Assembly: GCF_001423945.1 (NCBI RefSeq)
Contig: NZ_LMPU01000001.1
Location: 332,373-396,372 of the forward strand
DNA: 64,000 nt
Reading direction: 5' to 3'
From: Pedobacter sp. Leaf194
Lineage (GTDB): Bacteria > Bacteroidota > Bacteroidia > Sphingobacteriales > Sphingobacteriaceae
The notes beneath the pieces are model-generated. The model saw only the letters and a list, made by a program, of their open reading frames with translations, was not told the origin of the DNA and did no database searches. Positions 17,643 to 27,308 of the stretch are shown one piece after another (position 1 is the stretch's first letter; each line of letters opens with the position of its first letter). Made by a program: the position numbers and the translations under genes.

Positions 17643-19334
17643 ATGAAGAAAATTAAATACCTGGTCATTGCAACTGTTTCAGCCATTGCAATTTTATCCT
17701 TTTCGTTTAAAGAAGATTTATTTCTTGTTTCAAAAAACCTCGATATTTTTGCTTCCCTCTACAAGGAAATTAACATAAATTATGTTGATGAAACCAGTGC
17801 GCCGGAATTGATGAAAACTGGTATTGATGCAATGCTCGAAAGTCTCGACCCATATACCGAGTATGTGCCAGAGTCGGAAATTGAAGACTACAAGTTGAAA
17901 TATGTTAGTACGCAATACGGTGGTATCGGCGCCGGAACGGTTATCATCGATGGAAAGCTTTTTGTTAATGAAGTAAGCGAAGGCTATGCGGCTAATAAGG
18001 CAGACGTCAAGGCAGGCGATCAGGTTACCAAAATCAATAACATTGAAATTAAAGGAAAAGATAGAGCGCAAATAAGTCAGTTACTCCGTGGGCCGAAGGG
18101 AACTCCGGTCGATTTGACGATAATTCGGGAGGGTAAGGAAATCATAAAAAAAATTACCCGTGAAGAGATAAAACAACCCAATGTTTCCTATTACGGAATG
18201 GTTGGCGATGGCGTAGGTTACATTCGCCTGGATAAATTTCTCGAAAATTCTGGTCAGGAGGTTAGAGATGCTTTGCTAAGTTTAAATAAGGAAAACCCCA
18301 AGGGAATTGTGTTGGATTTGAGGAACAATGGTGGCGGTATTTTACAGGAAGCTGTAAAGATTGTAAACCTTTTCGTAAACAGAGATCAGCTTGTGGTTAC
18401 CCAGAAGGGTAAAAATGCAGAGAAAACAATAAGCTACAAAACTCAGGTTCCACCAGTTTCCCCTTCGGTGCCTTTGGTGGTTTTGGTCAATACTAATTCA
18501 GCTTCAGCCTCCGAAATTGTTGCCGGTTCGCTACAGGATTTAGACAGGGCAATTGTTATCGGACAGCGCAGTTACGGAAAAGGATTGGTGCAGCAAACGT
18601 TTAATCTTCCTTATAATAGTTTGGTAAAAGTAACGGTAGCTAAATATTATACGCCGTCTGGCCGGTGCATCCAAAAGTTGGATTATGCCCACAGAAACGC
18701 AGATGGCATTGCAGAACGTTTTGCTGATTCTACTATAGCCATGTATCAAACCAAAGCCGGCAGAAATGTTTATAGTGGCAATGGCGTATATCCAGATGTT
18801 GTTGTAGAGGCAGCAAAATTAAGTCCGATTACGATTACAATGATTAATAAAAGCATGTTTTTTAACTATGCAAACCTTTATAAAAGGGAAAAGCCTGAAG
18901 TTGCATCAGCCAAAACATTTCAAATTACAGATGCTGATTATGCGGCATTTGCAAATTCGCTGGCCGATAAAGATTTAAGCTACCAAAGCAGAACCGAGCG
19001 GTTATTAACTGAATTGCGGTACGAGGCCGATAAGGAGAATAAAACGGCAGAGGTGAAAGCAGATTTAGAAAATTTGAAGAACAAGCTAATCTCTGCAAAG
19101 AAAGCCGACTTGGCCAATCACAAAGCAGAAATAAAAAGAGTACTGGAAACACAAATTGTTAGTCGCTATTTTTATGAAAAGGGAAGGATTGAACAAAGTT
19201 TCCAATACGATAAAGAACTTGCGGCGGCAAAAGCGGTCTTCAATAATCAACAGCAAATGCTTGCTATTTTAAAAGGCGATGGCAACTATAAGGTTATTGG
19301 CAAGCCTGCTAAAGAAACGACAAGCATCGATTAA
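17643..19334 (+). CDS. S41 family C-terminal processing peptidase (CtpA/Prc-like)
   Basis: The 563-residue protease has an N-terminal hydrophobic signal/anchor (about 6-20), placing it in the periplasm. A helical region is followed by a PDZ domain (about 88-165; GGIGAGTVI, VKAGDQVTKINN) and the S41 core (about 190-385). The catalytic pair is Ser288 in NTNSASASEI and Lys313 in GQRSYGKGLVQ, spaced 25 residues apart as in the family. GIVLDLRNNGGG is the conserved strand before it. A lysine/alanine-rich helical C-terminal extension (about 430-563) follows. Such proteases trim C-termini of periplasmic proteins. A GH29 gene follows after 18 nt. Confidence 0.92.
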   Translation: MKKIKYLVIATVSAIAILSFSFKEDLFLVSKNLDIFASLYKEININYVDETSAPELMKTGIDAMLESLDPYTEYVPESEIEDYKLKYVSTQYGGIGAGTVIIDGKLFVNEVSEGYAANKADVKAGDQVTKINNIEIKGKDRAQISQLLRGPKGTPVDLTIIREGKEIIKKITREEIKQPNVSYYGMVGDGVGYIRLDKFLENSGQEVRDALLSLNKENPKGIVLDLRNNGGGILQEAVKIVNLFVNRDQLVVTQKGKNAEKTISYKTQVPPVSPSVPLVVLVNTNSASASEIVAGSLQDLDRAIVIGQRSYGKGLVQQTFNLPYNSLVKVTVAKYYTPSGRCIQKLDYAHRNADGIAERFADSTIAMYQTKAGRNVYSGNGVYPDVVVEAAKLSPITITMINKSMFFNYANLYKREKPEVASAKTFQITDADYAAFANSLADKDLSYQSRTERLLTELRYEADKENKTAEVKADLENLKNKLISAKKADLANHKAEIKRVLETQIVSRYFYEKGRIEQSFQYDKELAAAKAVFNNQQQMLAILKGDGNYKVIGKPAKETTSID

Positions 19335-19352
19335 GTAGTTAAACAACATGCT

Positions 19353-20681
19353 ATGAAAAAATTATCTCTGGTTTGCATTGCGCTTTTGTGCCTTGCCAGA
19401 TTGAACGCACAGGAGTACAAGCCCTCTGCAGCAAATTTAAAACAAAGGGAATGGTTTAACGATGCCCGTTTTGGCATGTTTATTCACTGGGGGCCTTTCA
19501 GTATTCCCGGCGCCGGCGAGTGGGTAATGAACGAGCGGAAAGTCACGGTGGAAAACTATAGCCGTCTGGAAAAATTTTTCAATCCGATTGATTTTGATGC
19601 GGAGAAATGGGTTAGCACTGCAAAAAATGCAGGGATGAAATACATCACCTTAATCACCCGTCATCACGATGGCTTCAGTATGTGGGATACGAAATATTCG
19701 GATTTTAACATCATGAATACGCCCTACAAGAAAGATATAGTTAAAATGATGGCCGATGAGTGTCATAAGCAAGGCATTAAACTCTATCTCTATTATTCGT
19801 TGCTAGATTGGCGCCGCGAAGATTATCCGCATGAAACCGGTAAAACCGGCCAGTTCAGCGGGCGGAAAGGTCATGGCGATTACGCTACCTACCTCCAGTT
19901 TATGAAAAACCAGCTCACGGAACTGCTTACTAATTATGGTGAAATTGGTGGAATTTGGTTTGATGGACATTGGGACCAGACCGCTCCGGAAGGTGCTGCA
20001 GACCGAAGTTCGCGTATTGATTGGAAATACAACGAAATTTATGGTTTGATACATCGGCTTCAGCCACAGTGTATGATTGGCAACAACCACCATATGACAC
20101 CATTTGCAGGTGAAGATTTTCAAATGTTTGAGCAGGATTTGCCCGGTGAGAATAAATCAGGCCTCAGTTTCCAGCAAGCCAGTGCGCATTTACCATTAGA
20201 AGCTTGTATTACCATAAATGGCTCATGGGGTTTCAATTTAACCGATACGAGCTACAAAAGCAAGCCCGCGTTAATCCGCACATTGGTTAAATCGAGCAGC
20301 TTGGGCGCTAATTTATTGCTTAACATCGGGCCAATGCCTAATGGTGAAATCCAACCTGAATTTATAGAGCGCTTAAACGGAATGGGCGAATGGCTTAAAA
20401 CTTATGGCGAAAGTATTTACGGCACTACAGCCGGATTTGTAAAGCCTCAATCGTGGGGTAGTGTAACGCAAAAAGGCAATAAAGTTTATATACACATTTT
20501 AGACCCTAAAAACGCATCAGTTTTATTCGATAAATTCCCTTTCAAAAAAATAACAAAAGCTTATTTACTGAAAGATAAATCAGCTGTAAAGTACAGCTTA
20601 AAAAATGGTTCGGCAGCTATAACAACGGGTTTTTCTAATACTGAAATTGATAATGTTGTTGTGTTGGACGTTGCAAACTAG
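19353..20681 (+). CDS. Alpha-L-fucosidase, glycoside hydrolase family 29
   Basis: The 442-residue secreted enzyme (signal peptide 1-20, LARLNAQ) hydrolyses alpha-L-fucosides by retention. Family motifs are WFNDARFGMFIHWGPFS (34-50), YITLITRHHDGFSMWDTKYSDFN (about 97-119) and GGIWFDGHWD, with Asp204 as the expected nucleophile. LLLNIGPMPNGEI lies further on. A short C-terminal beta domain completes it. The acid/base residue of GH29 is poorly conserved and I did not assign it. It lies between the S41 gene (18 nt) and a GH2 gene (82 nt), suggesting joint use with the GH2 enzyme on fucosylated glycans. Confidence 0.93.
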   Translation: MKKLSLVCIALLCLARLNAQEYKPSAANLKQREWFNDARFGMFIHWGPFSIPGAGEWVMNERKVTVENYSRLEKFFNPIDFDAEKWVSTAKNAGMKYITLITRHHDGFSMWDTKYSDFNIMNTPYKKDIVKMMADECHKQGIKLYLYYSLLDWRREDYPHETGKTGQFSGRKGHGDYATYLQFMKNQLTELLTNYGEIGGIWFDGHWDQTAPEGAADRSSRIDWKYNEIYGLIHRLQPQCMIGNNHHMTPFAGEDFQMFEQDLPGENKSGLSFQQASAHLPLEACITINGSWGFNLTDTSYKSKPALIRTLVKSSSLGANLLLNIGPMPNGEIQPEFIERLNGMGEWLKTYGESIYGTTAGFVKPQSWGSVTQKGNKVYIHILDPKNASVLFDKFPFKKITKAYLLKDKSAVKYSLKNGSAAITTGFSNTEIDNVVVLDVAN

Positions 20682-20763
20682 CCTCTGCATTTCTTAAGTT
20701 TCAGGCAGAAAAGTAAAACGTTTTTGCAATATTTTACTTTCTTTGTGCTCTTTACCGTTTAAA

Positions 20764-23367
20764 ATGAGAAAAATCTTTATAGTATTATTTCTGTGCCTTG
20801 GCTTTTTCGCCAATGCCCAACAACGTTATGAATTAAACACTGGCTGGCTTTGTGCTAATGTTAAAGATGTTAATTTAACAGGTGTTGAAGTTTCCAACCA
20901 GCGTTTTTCAACAAGTAACTGGATGAAGGCAACTGTGCCGGGTACAGTTCTGACAAGCCTTTTAAACAACAACAAGGTTCCTGATCCATTTTATGGCATG
21001 AACAATGAAAAGATAGCTGACGTTTATAGAACCGGAAATGATTATTATACCTACTGGTTTGTAAAAGATTTCGAACAAAAAGCTTTAGGTAGCGAACAAA
21101 TCTGGCTTCAGTTCCGGGGCATAAATTATAAGGCTGATGTTTATTTAAACGGCAAAAAAGTGAACCAGAATGTTATTGAGGGGATGCATTTGCGCTCTCA
21201 CTTCAACATTACCAAACTGCTTGCTGAAAACGGTAAAAATAGATTAGCAGTTATCGTTCATCCACCAGATGTTGTTGGAAACCCGAACGGGGGCCAGGGC
21301 GGCGATGGAACGATTGCCAAAGGTTTAACCACACAATATACAGCAGGCTGGGACTGGATTCAGCCAATTCGCGATAGAAATACCGGCATTTGGGATAAAG
21401 TGACCATCGAAAAAACAGTAGGAATTAACCTCAAAAATCCACATGTAATTACCATGGTTCCGGGTAAGCGTCTGCCTGAAGGGAAACAAAAGCCGGCAAC
21501 GGTAAAGATGTCTGTAGAGGTAGAAAATCCGACAGAAAAAGTTATTTCCGGCCTTTTACAGTACCAGTTCGGCGGCCAAACCATTCAGAAACAAATCAGC
21601 ATCAAAGCAAACCAGAACATAGAGGTTTCATTTCCCGATTTGGTTCTTCAGAACCCAAAGTTATGGTGGCCAAATGGCTACGGCGAGCAATATCTGTATG
21701 ATGCGAACATTAAATTTATCAGCAATGCGCAAACGTTAGATCAGGAGAATCTGAAAGTTGGCGTTCGGCAAATTGATAACCTGTGGAACGAGCAAACCCG
21801 GAGTATGGGGGCTTATGTAAACGGGCAGAAAATATTTATAAAGGGTGGCAACTGGATTATTTCTGATGCAATGCTTCGTTTTAGCGATGCCAGGTATGAT
21901 GCTGAAGTGCGTTACCATAAGGATATGAACTTGAATCTGATTCGGATTTGGGGCGGTGCAATTCTCGAGCGACCAGAGTTTTATAATGCTTGCGACAAAT
22001 ACGGTTTGTTGGTTTTCCAGGATTTTTGGTTTAGTGGAGATTGTAACGGGCGTTGGGTAGATCCGATGAAGAAAGACGACCAGTGGACGAGAAGAAAGTA
22101 TCCCGACAATCATAATTTGGTTTTAACGGCGATTGAAGATCAGGTGAAAATGATTCGAAACCACGCTTCACTGGCTTTTTGGTGCGGTGGTAATGAGATT
22201 ACGCCACCAGCAGATATTTTACAGCCAATGAAGGATGATATCCTTCCACGTTTGGATGGAACACGCATACTCTTTGATTTTTCAAACAGCGATGAGATGT
22301 CATTCAATTCTTTAGGAGGAAACGGCGACGGACCTTATGGCATTCAAAATCCGACAAGTTTTTGGGCGAACAAAACATTCCCATACAATTCTGAAGTGGG
22401 CTCCGTTGGCGTTGGCGATTTTGAATCGTTGGAAAGATTTATTCCAAAGGAAAATTTGCTAGCCCCGCAGTTTAAAGAAAAACCAGACTCTGTTTGGGAT
22501 TACCACAAATATATTGGCTACGATGAATACATTAATCCTTATGGAAAAGCAAAAGATGCCAAAGATTTTGCAATGAAAGCACAATTGGTTAATTACGACC
22601 AATACCGTGCTCTGATGGAAGGCTTTTCCTCTCACATGTGGGAGTGGTATACGGGTTCTATTATTTGGAAAACCCAAAATCCGTGGACGGCCATGCGTGG
22701 ACAAATGTACGATTACTACCTCGACCCAAATGCCTGTTTGTATGGTTTAAGAAAAGGAAGTGAGCCGCTGCATGTGATGATGAATCCGCTGGATAGCATG
22801 GTTACCGTAGTAAATAACGGTTTTCTAACCCGTGATAATTTGATGGTGCAGGCCAAGGTTTATGATATGGATGGAAAGGATTATTTTTACTCTCAGGTCT
22901 TTAATTCGATTGGGCCGTCGTCTGTAAGAAGGTTTTTCCCCTTAAATGATTACTTAAAAAAGCTCGATAAAAAAGATGGCGTTTTCGTTTCACTACGCAT
23001 CCTGGACGAAAGCCAGAAGGTTTTGAGTGAAAATTTATATTGGTTACCCGCTAAAGACGGCGAATATAAAGGCTTGCAGAAAATGAAATCTGTTGCTCCA
23101 GAGGTAAAAGCCACGCAAAACTTTAAAGGAAAAGTTTTGGTAACATTAACGAACAGCGCCGGGAACCCAGTTGCATTTTTTAACCGGATAGCATTGATTG
23201 ATGCTGCATCAGGGAAGCGGATTTTACCAGCTTTTTATGATGATAATTACATTAGCATTCTTCCGGGCGAAAGCAAAACCGTAACAGTAGAATATCACGG
23301 AAATCAAAAAACAGCTGTCGAAGTTTACGGCTGGAATGTAGAAAAAACGAGGATAGAAGTTAATTGA
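20764..23367 (+). CDS. Glycoside hydrolase family 2, exo-beta-glucosaminidase / endo-beta-mannosidase-like
   Basis: The 867-residue secreted enzyme starts at ATG 20764 (MRKIF...ANAQ signal peptide). A GTG at 20743 would only add MCSLPFK in front of the signal and is rejected. Order: sugar-binding jelly roll (WMKATVPGTVLTSLL, about 50-190), immunoglobulin-like domain, TIM barrel (from about 330) with RIWGGAILERPEFYNACDKYG. FWCGGNE carries acid/base Glu478, and NSEVGSVG carries candidate nucleophile Glu544. The TVPGTV and GGN motifs fit the GH2 branch with exo-beta-glucosaminidase and mannosylglycoprotein endo-beta-mannosidase. The exact substrate is undecided. Confidence 0.88.
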   Translation: MRKIFIVLFLCLGFFANAQQRYELNTGWLCANVKDVNLTGVEVSNQRFSTSNWMKATVPGTVLTSLLNNNKVPDPFYGMNNEKIADVYRTGNDYYTYWFVKDFEQKALGSEQIWLQFRGINYKADVYLNGKKVNQNVIEGMHLRSHFNITKLLAENGKNRLAVIVHPPDVVGNPNGGQGGDGTIAKGLTTQYTAGWDWIQPIRDRNTGIWDKVTIEKTVGINLKNPHVITMVPGKRLPEGKQKPATVKMSVEVENPTEKVISGLLQYQFGGQTIQKQISIKANQNIEVSFPDLVLQNPKLWWPNGYGEQYLYDANIKFISNAQTLDQENLKVGVRQIDNLWNEQTRSMGAYVNGQKIFIKGGNWIISDAMLRFSDARYDAEVRYHKDMNLNLIRIWGGAILERPEFYNACDKYGLLVFQDFWFSGDCNGRWVDPMKKDDQWTRRKYPDNHNLVLTAIEDQVKMIRNHASLAFWCGGNEITPPADILQPMKDDILPRLDGTRILFDFSNSDEMSFNSLGGNGDGPYGIQNPTSFWANKTFPYNSEVGSVGVGDFESLERFIPKENLLAPQFKEKPDSVWDYHKYIGYDEYINPYGKAKDAKDFAMKAQLVNYDQYRALMEGFSSHMWEWYTGSIIWKTQNPWTAMRGQMYDYYLDPNACLYGLRKGSEPLHVMMNPLDSMVTVVNNGFLTRDNLMVQAKVYDMDGKDYFYSQVFNSIGPSSVRRFFPLNDYLKKLDKKDGVFVSLRILDESQKVLSENLYWLPAKDGEYKGLQKMKSVAPEVKATQNFKGKVLVTLTNSAGNPVAFFNRIALIDAASGKRILPAFYDDNYISILPGESKTVTVEYHGNQKTAVEVYGWNVEKTRIEVN

Positions 23368-23373
23368 TTTAAT

Positions 23374-23397
23374 AGATTGCGATTCGCTGGCAATAAC
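23374..23397. repeat. Possible degenerate copy of the nuo-gap interspersed repeat
   Basis: AGATTGCGATTCGCTGGCAAT resembles the AGATTGC...TTC..GCAATGAC arrangement of the repeats at 54823 and 57497, but with several mismatches. Confidence 0.2.
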
Positions 23398-23408
23398 AAT
23401 AACAGCGC

Positions 23409-23450
23409 AAAAACAAAAAAGCGATGCATTTGCATCGCTTTTTGTTTTTT
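23409..23450. terminator. Long bidirectional terminator
   Basis: GCGATGCA/TGCATCGC with a TT loop is extended by A5/T5 and further A/T pairs on both sides. It separates the convergent GH2 and ferredoxin genes and can serve both. Confidence 0.88.
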
Positions 23451-23460
23451 ATCATTTTAG

Positions 23461-23787
23461 TTAACCTGCACCATGAAGTTTAACCTTCAAACCGTCCATA
23501 TTGTTGTTTAACTGCAACTGGCAGGCCAGGCGGGAGTTCGGCAATAAATCTGGCAAGGTATCCAGCATCGCATATTCGTCATCGCTCATTTCGTTAAGCT
23601 TTTCTTCGCCTTCTAAAACATCCACGCAACAAGTTGCGCACAACGCCATACCGCCACATGTAGCCAGAATATCGTACTCAGATGCTTTCAAAAACTCCAT
23701 CAAACTCAGACCCATATCTGTTGGGGCTTCGTGGGGCGTAACAGAACCATCCGGCTCCTGCATATATATCGTAATGTTATTTTCCAT
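23461..23787 (-). CDS. [2Fe-2S] ferredoxin (adrenodoxin/putidaredoxin type)
   Basis: The 108-residue electron carrier has cysteines C44, C50, C53 and C89 in the pattern C-x5-C-x2-C...C that ligates a [2Fe-2S] cluster in vertebrate-type ferredoxins. The ATG at 23787 (MENNITI) is preferred over the upstream in-frame TTG at 23811. The gene lies 40 nt after a ferredoxin-NADP reductase gene on the same strand. A two-gene electron-transfer unit moving electrons between NADPH and this ferredoxin is therefore likely. The acceptor is not in the window. Confidence 0.9.
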   Translation of the reverse strand: MENNITIYMQEPDGSVTPHEAPTDMGLSLMEFLKASEYDILATCGGMALCATCCVDVLEGEEKLNEMSDDEYAMLDTLPDLLPNSRLACQLQLNNNMDGLKVKLHGAG

Positions 23788-23827
23788 TTGCTCGTTTAAT
23801 ATCGACTGCAAATATAAAATAAACTAC

Positions 23828-24838
23828 TTAAAATTCTGAAACTCCGTTCACGGTTGTGTATTTCATCGTGTATTTAACCCCAGGGTTCATATACGAATAT
23901 GCGCTGTGGCTCATTAACGCTGCCTCATGGAAACCACAAAGAATTAGTTTCAGTTTGTTTGTGTACGTATTAATATCGCCAATGGCGTAAATTCCAGGAA
24001 TATTTGTAGAGTAATCGTCGGTATTTACCTCGATAGCACTTTTACTGATGTTTAAATTCCATTCTTCAATAGGCCCTAATTTCGGACTTAAACCAAACAA
24101 TGGTATTAAATGATCGGCTTCTACAATGGATTTTTCCATGGTGCGGTTTTGTACAATTTCTACCTGCTCTAACTTATCAGTACCATGAACAGCATGCAAA
24201 TTGCTATTTAAAACAAGGTTAATTTTTCCGCTTTCGGCCAGTGCCATAACTTTTGCAACAGAATCAGGAGCACCACGGAAACTTTCGCTTCTGTGTACCA
24301 AAGTTAATTCAGAGCAAACTTCGGCAAGATAGATTGTCCAGTCGAGCGCTGAATCGCCGCCGCCGGCAATAACCATTTTTTGATCACGATATTTCTCCGG
24401 ATCGAGAATCATGTAATTTACACCTTTACCGTTTTCAAAGTTTTCAAGATTTTCTACAGCCGGTTTACGGGGTTCAAAACAGCCCAAACCACCAGCAATA
24501 ACGATAACCTTAGCTTCGATAACAGTACCCATGTTCGTTGTTAAAACGAAATCTGCTTCTCCCCGTTTCTCTAAACCTTCAATACGTTCGCCCAGAGTAA
24601 ATGTTGGGTGAAAAGGTTTTGCCTGCTCCATCAGGTTATCTATAAGCTCCTGAGCCAATACCGATGGATAACCAGGTATGTCGTATATTGGTTTTTTAGG
24701 GTAAATTTCAGAAAGCTGACCACCAACCTGTGGGAGGTAATCTATTAAATGGCAACGCATTTTTAACAAGCCGGCTTCAAAAATGGCAAATAAACCAACC
24801 GGACCAGCGCCTATTACAGCTATATCAGTAGAAATCAT
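23828..24838 (-). CDS. Ferredoxin-NADP+ reductase, thioredoxin-reductase-like
   Basis: The 336-residue flavoprotein has an FAD-binding GAGPVGLFAIFEAGL motif at the N-terminus (about 9-23), an NADP-binding segment VIAGGGDSALDWTIYLAE (about 155-175), and IPGIYAIGDINTYTNKLKLILCGFHEAALM near the end. There is no CxxC redox pair as in true thioredoxin reductases, which points to the YumC-type FNR family. The downstream ferredoxin gene supports this. A -7 element sits 16 nt upstream. Confidence 0.92.
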   Translation of the reverse strand: MISTDIAVIGAGPVGLFAIFEAGLLKMRCHLIDYLPQVGGQLSEIYPKKPIYDIPGYPSVLAQELIDNLMEQAKPFHPTFTLGERIEGLEKRGEADFVLTTNMGTVIEAKVIVIAGGLGCFEPRKPAVENLENFENGKGVNYMILDPEKYRDQKMVIAGGGDSALDWTIYLAEVCSELTLVHRSESFRGAPDSVAKVMALAESGKINLVLNSNLHAVHGTDKLEQVEIVQNRTMEKSIVEADHLIPLFGLSPKLGPIEEWNLNISKSAIEVNTDDYSTNIPGIYAIGDINTYTNKLKLILCGFHEAALMSHSAYSYMNPGVKYTMKYTTVNGVSEF

Positions 24839-24854
24839 GCAAAAAAATTTGACG

Positions 24855-24862
24855 CAAAGTTA
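24855..24862 (-). promoter_or_regulatory. -7 element TAACTTTG of the FNR-ferredoxin unit
   Basis: On the minus strand this is an exact TAnnTTTG match ending 16 nt before the start codon; no clear -33 TTTG is visible. Confidence 0.4.
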
Positions 24863-25030
24863 CGAAATAAACTATTATCAATATTCTTATTTAGAAATAT
24901 TCCAGATAATTTTGTAAACCCGTTATATTCAGTATTTTGTATGCTCATCATGAATAAAAAGCAAAAGTTAACAGTTTTAAGCCGTTTAAAGCGAATTATA
25001 ATTGGTCTATAGATTTAGTAGTTGTACGAT

Positions 25031-27070
25031 TTACCAATTTATGCCTAAATTTTGAAAAACAAAACTCCAGACATCGGTAGCCTCAGCAATAAGTTTTCCG
25101 GTTGGTTTGCCTGCACCATGACCTGCATTTCTCTCAATTCTAATTAAAACCGGGTTTTCTCCTTTATGTTTTTCCTGAAGAGTGGCTGCGAATTTAAATG
25201 AATGGGCGGGTACAACACGGTCGTCATGATCGGCAGTTGTGATTAAGGTTGCCGGGTAATTTACGCCATCTTCAACATTGTGTAATGGTGAATATTTAAT
25301 CAGGTAATTGTAATCCTCTTTTTTATCACTGCTGCCGTATTCTACTACCCAGCCCCACCCAACTGTAAATTTCTGGTAGCGCAGCATATCCAAAACGCCA
25401 ACAGCTGGTAAGGCAACCTTAAATAACTCGGGGCGTTGCGTTATGCAGGCGCCAACCAAAAGGCCGCCATTTGAGCCACCCGAGATCGCGATTTTCGAGG
25501 GCTTTGTATACTGCTCTTTAACCAGGTATTCTGCGGCGGCTATAAAATCATCAAAAACGTTTTGCTTTTTATCCAGCATTCCCGCTTTGTGCCACGCTTC
25601 GCCATATTCGCTTCCACCGCGTAAGCTCGGCTGCGCATATATGCCTCCATGTTCCAGAAACAGCATCCTCGATAAACTAAAAGCCGGTGTTAGCGAAACC
25701 TGGAATCCACCGTATGCATACAAAAGCAATGGATTATTGCCGTCAAGTTTTATCCCCTTTTTATAAACAATGAACATTGGAACTTTCGTGCCATCTTTTG
25801 ATGGATAAAATACCTGTTCAGTTTGGTAATCTTCGGTATCAAACTTAAGTGCAGATTTTCTGTAAAGCGTCGATTTGCCACTTTCAATATCGTAATGGTA
25901 AGTGGTGCCCGGGCTGGTAAAATTGGTAAAAGAGTAAAAAAAATCTTTATCGTCTTTAAAAGCACCAAAGCCGCTCGCAGTGCCAATTGCAGGTAACTTT
26001 ACTACCGCAATTTCCTTTCCTTTCAGGTCAAATTGAATGATATGCGTACTCGCATTTTTTAAATAAGATGCCCATAAGAATCCGCCGCCCGACCGAACGC
26101 TTTCTAATGCCAGGTTCGATTCAGGAATAATCTTCTGCCAGTGTTTCGGCTCGGCCATCTTCGGATCAACCAGAACTACCTGCGTATTTTCTGCATTTAA
26201 ATCTGTGCTTAGTAAAAGTTTATCGCCAACATTGGTTACAACGCTATGGTTATGCTCAAACCCTTTTACCAATAACGCAATGTCGCTTTCAGGGTCTTGT
26301 AAATCCTTTACGTATATGGCGTTACCTGAGGTGCCTGCACTTGCATACAAAACCAGGAAATGCTCATCTTCCGTAACCTCTGCCCCAAAATATAAGTTAG
26401 GATTTGTATTGTCTTCAAAAATTAATTTATCAGCAACTTGCGCATCTCCAAGCTTGTGGTAATACACTTTTTGAAACTGATTTGCTTCAGAAAATTCCGT
26501 ACCTTTTACTGGTTCATCATATTTGCTGTAGTAAAAGCCATCACCATACCAGGCTGCACCAGAGAATTTAGTCCACGCTAATTCATCGGCAAGTTGCTTC
26601 TTTGTTGCAATTTCCATTACGTAAATATTGCTCCAGTCAGAACCAGATTGCGCCACGGCATAGGCTAAATATTTTTTGTTTTTAGAGAAACCGAGTAACG
26701 AAACCGAAGCCGTGCCATCAGCCGTTAAGGTGTTTGGATCTAAAAATAACTCTGCGCATCCGTTTAAACCTTGCTTTATAAACCAAATATTTTGATTTTG
26801 CAAGCCATCATTTCTGGTGAAAAAATAATGTTCGCCCACCTTAAATGGCGCAGTTTCTTTTGGGTAATTCCAGATTTCCGTTAAACGCTTTTTAAGGTCT
26901 GCCCGATATGGAATTTTAATTAAGTAGTTTTCTGTCAGGCTGTTCTGAGCATCAACCCAGTGTTCTGTTTCTACTGATGTGTCATCTTCTAACCAACGAT
27001 ATGGGTCGGCTATTACAGCGCCAAAGTAGTTGTCGGTTGTCGAATCTTTTTTAGTTTCCGGATATTTCAT
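25031..27070 (-). CDS. Prolyl oligopeptidase, peptidase family S9A
   Basis: The 679-residue serine peptidase cleaves short peptides after proline. Order: N-terminal segment beginning YPETKKDSTTDNYFG and DPYRWLEDD (about 23-31), seven-bladed beta-propeller (about 70-400), and alpha/beta-hydrolase domain. Catalytic Ser533 lies in ISGGSNGG, Asp lies in DHDDRVVP (about 614-621), and His651 lies in NAGHGAGKP. No signal peptide is visible, so a cytoplasmic location is more likely than for the many secreted S9 enzymes of this phylum. It stands alone with about 190-240 nt on either side. Confidence 0.94.
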   Translation of the reverse strand: MKYPETKKDSTTDNYFGAVIADPYRWLEDDTSVETEHWVDAQNSLTENYLIKIPYRADLKKRLTEIWNYPKETAPFKVGEHYFFTRNDGLQNQNIWFIKQGLNGCAELFLDPNTLTADGTASVSLLGFSKNKKYLAYAVAQSGSDWSNIYVMEIATKKQLADELAWTKFSGAAWYGDGFYYSKYDEPVKGTEFSEANQFQKVYYHKLGDAQVADKLIFEDNTNPNLYFGAEVTEDEHFLVLYASAGTSGNAIYVKDLQDPESDIALLVKGFEHNHSVVTNVGDKLLLSTDLNAENTQVVLVDPKMAEPKHWQKIIPESNLALESVRSGGGFLWASYLKNASTHIIQFDLKGKEIAVVKLPAIGTASGFGAFKDDKDFFYSFTNFTSPGTTYHYDIESGKSTLYRKSALKFDTEDYQTEQVFYPSKDGTKVPMFIVYKKGIKLDGNNPLLLYAYGGFQVSLTPAFSLSRMLFLEHGGIYAQPSLRGGSEYGEAWHKAGMLDKKQNVFDDFIAAAEYLVKEQYTKPSKIAISGGSNGGLLVGACITQRPELFKVALPAVGVLDMLRYQKFTVGWGWVVEYGSSDKKEDYNYLIKYSPLHNVEDGVNYPATLITTADHDDRVVPAHSFKFAATLQEKHKGENPVLIRIERNAGHGAGKPTGKLIAEATDVWSFVFQNLGINW

Positions 27071-27291
27071 TAAAATACTGCGTTATATTCTTATGCTATT
27101 TACAGGCCAATTTTAATACAAATAAGGCTAATAGGATTGGCTTTTTTTTTACCGCATTTAATTATTTACCAATTTATGTTTTTCATTAATACTGGTAAGA
27201 TAGAATGTTATGCGACAGCAGTTTTTTAACGGTTACCAAGCTGGCTTTCGCGGCTTTTAGCTTTGGCCTTTAGTCTTTCAGCTTTTTGCGT

Positions 27292-27299
27292 TACCTTTG
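27292..27299 (+). promoter_or_regulatory. -7 element TACCTTTG very close to a start codon
   Basis: Exact TAnnTTTG match only 9 nt before ATG 27309, so the mRNA would be leaderless or nearly so. No good -33 partner is seen. Confidence 0.35.
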
Positions 27300-27308
27300 A
27301 AATCGCAC

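Noticed and set aside
20743..20763. GTG start for the GH2 gene giving seven extra residues
   Set aside because: It would place a polar stretch before an otherwise complete signal peptide; ATG 20764 is the better start.
23374..23450. Repeats here as a CRISPR or attachment site
   Set aside because: A single terminator hairpin and one degenerate repeat; no spacing pattern, no integrase or cas gene in the window.
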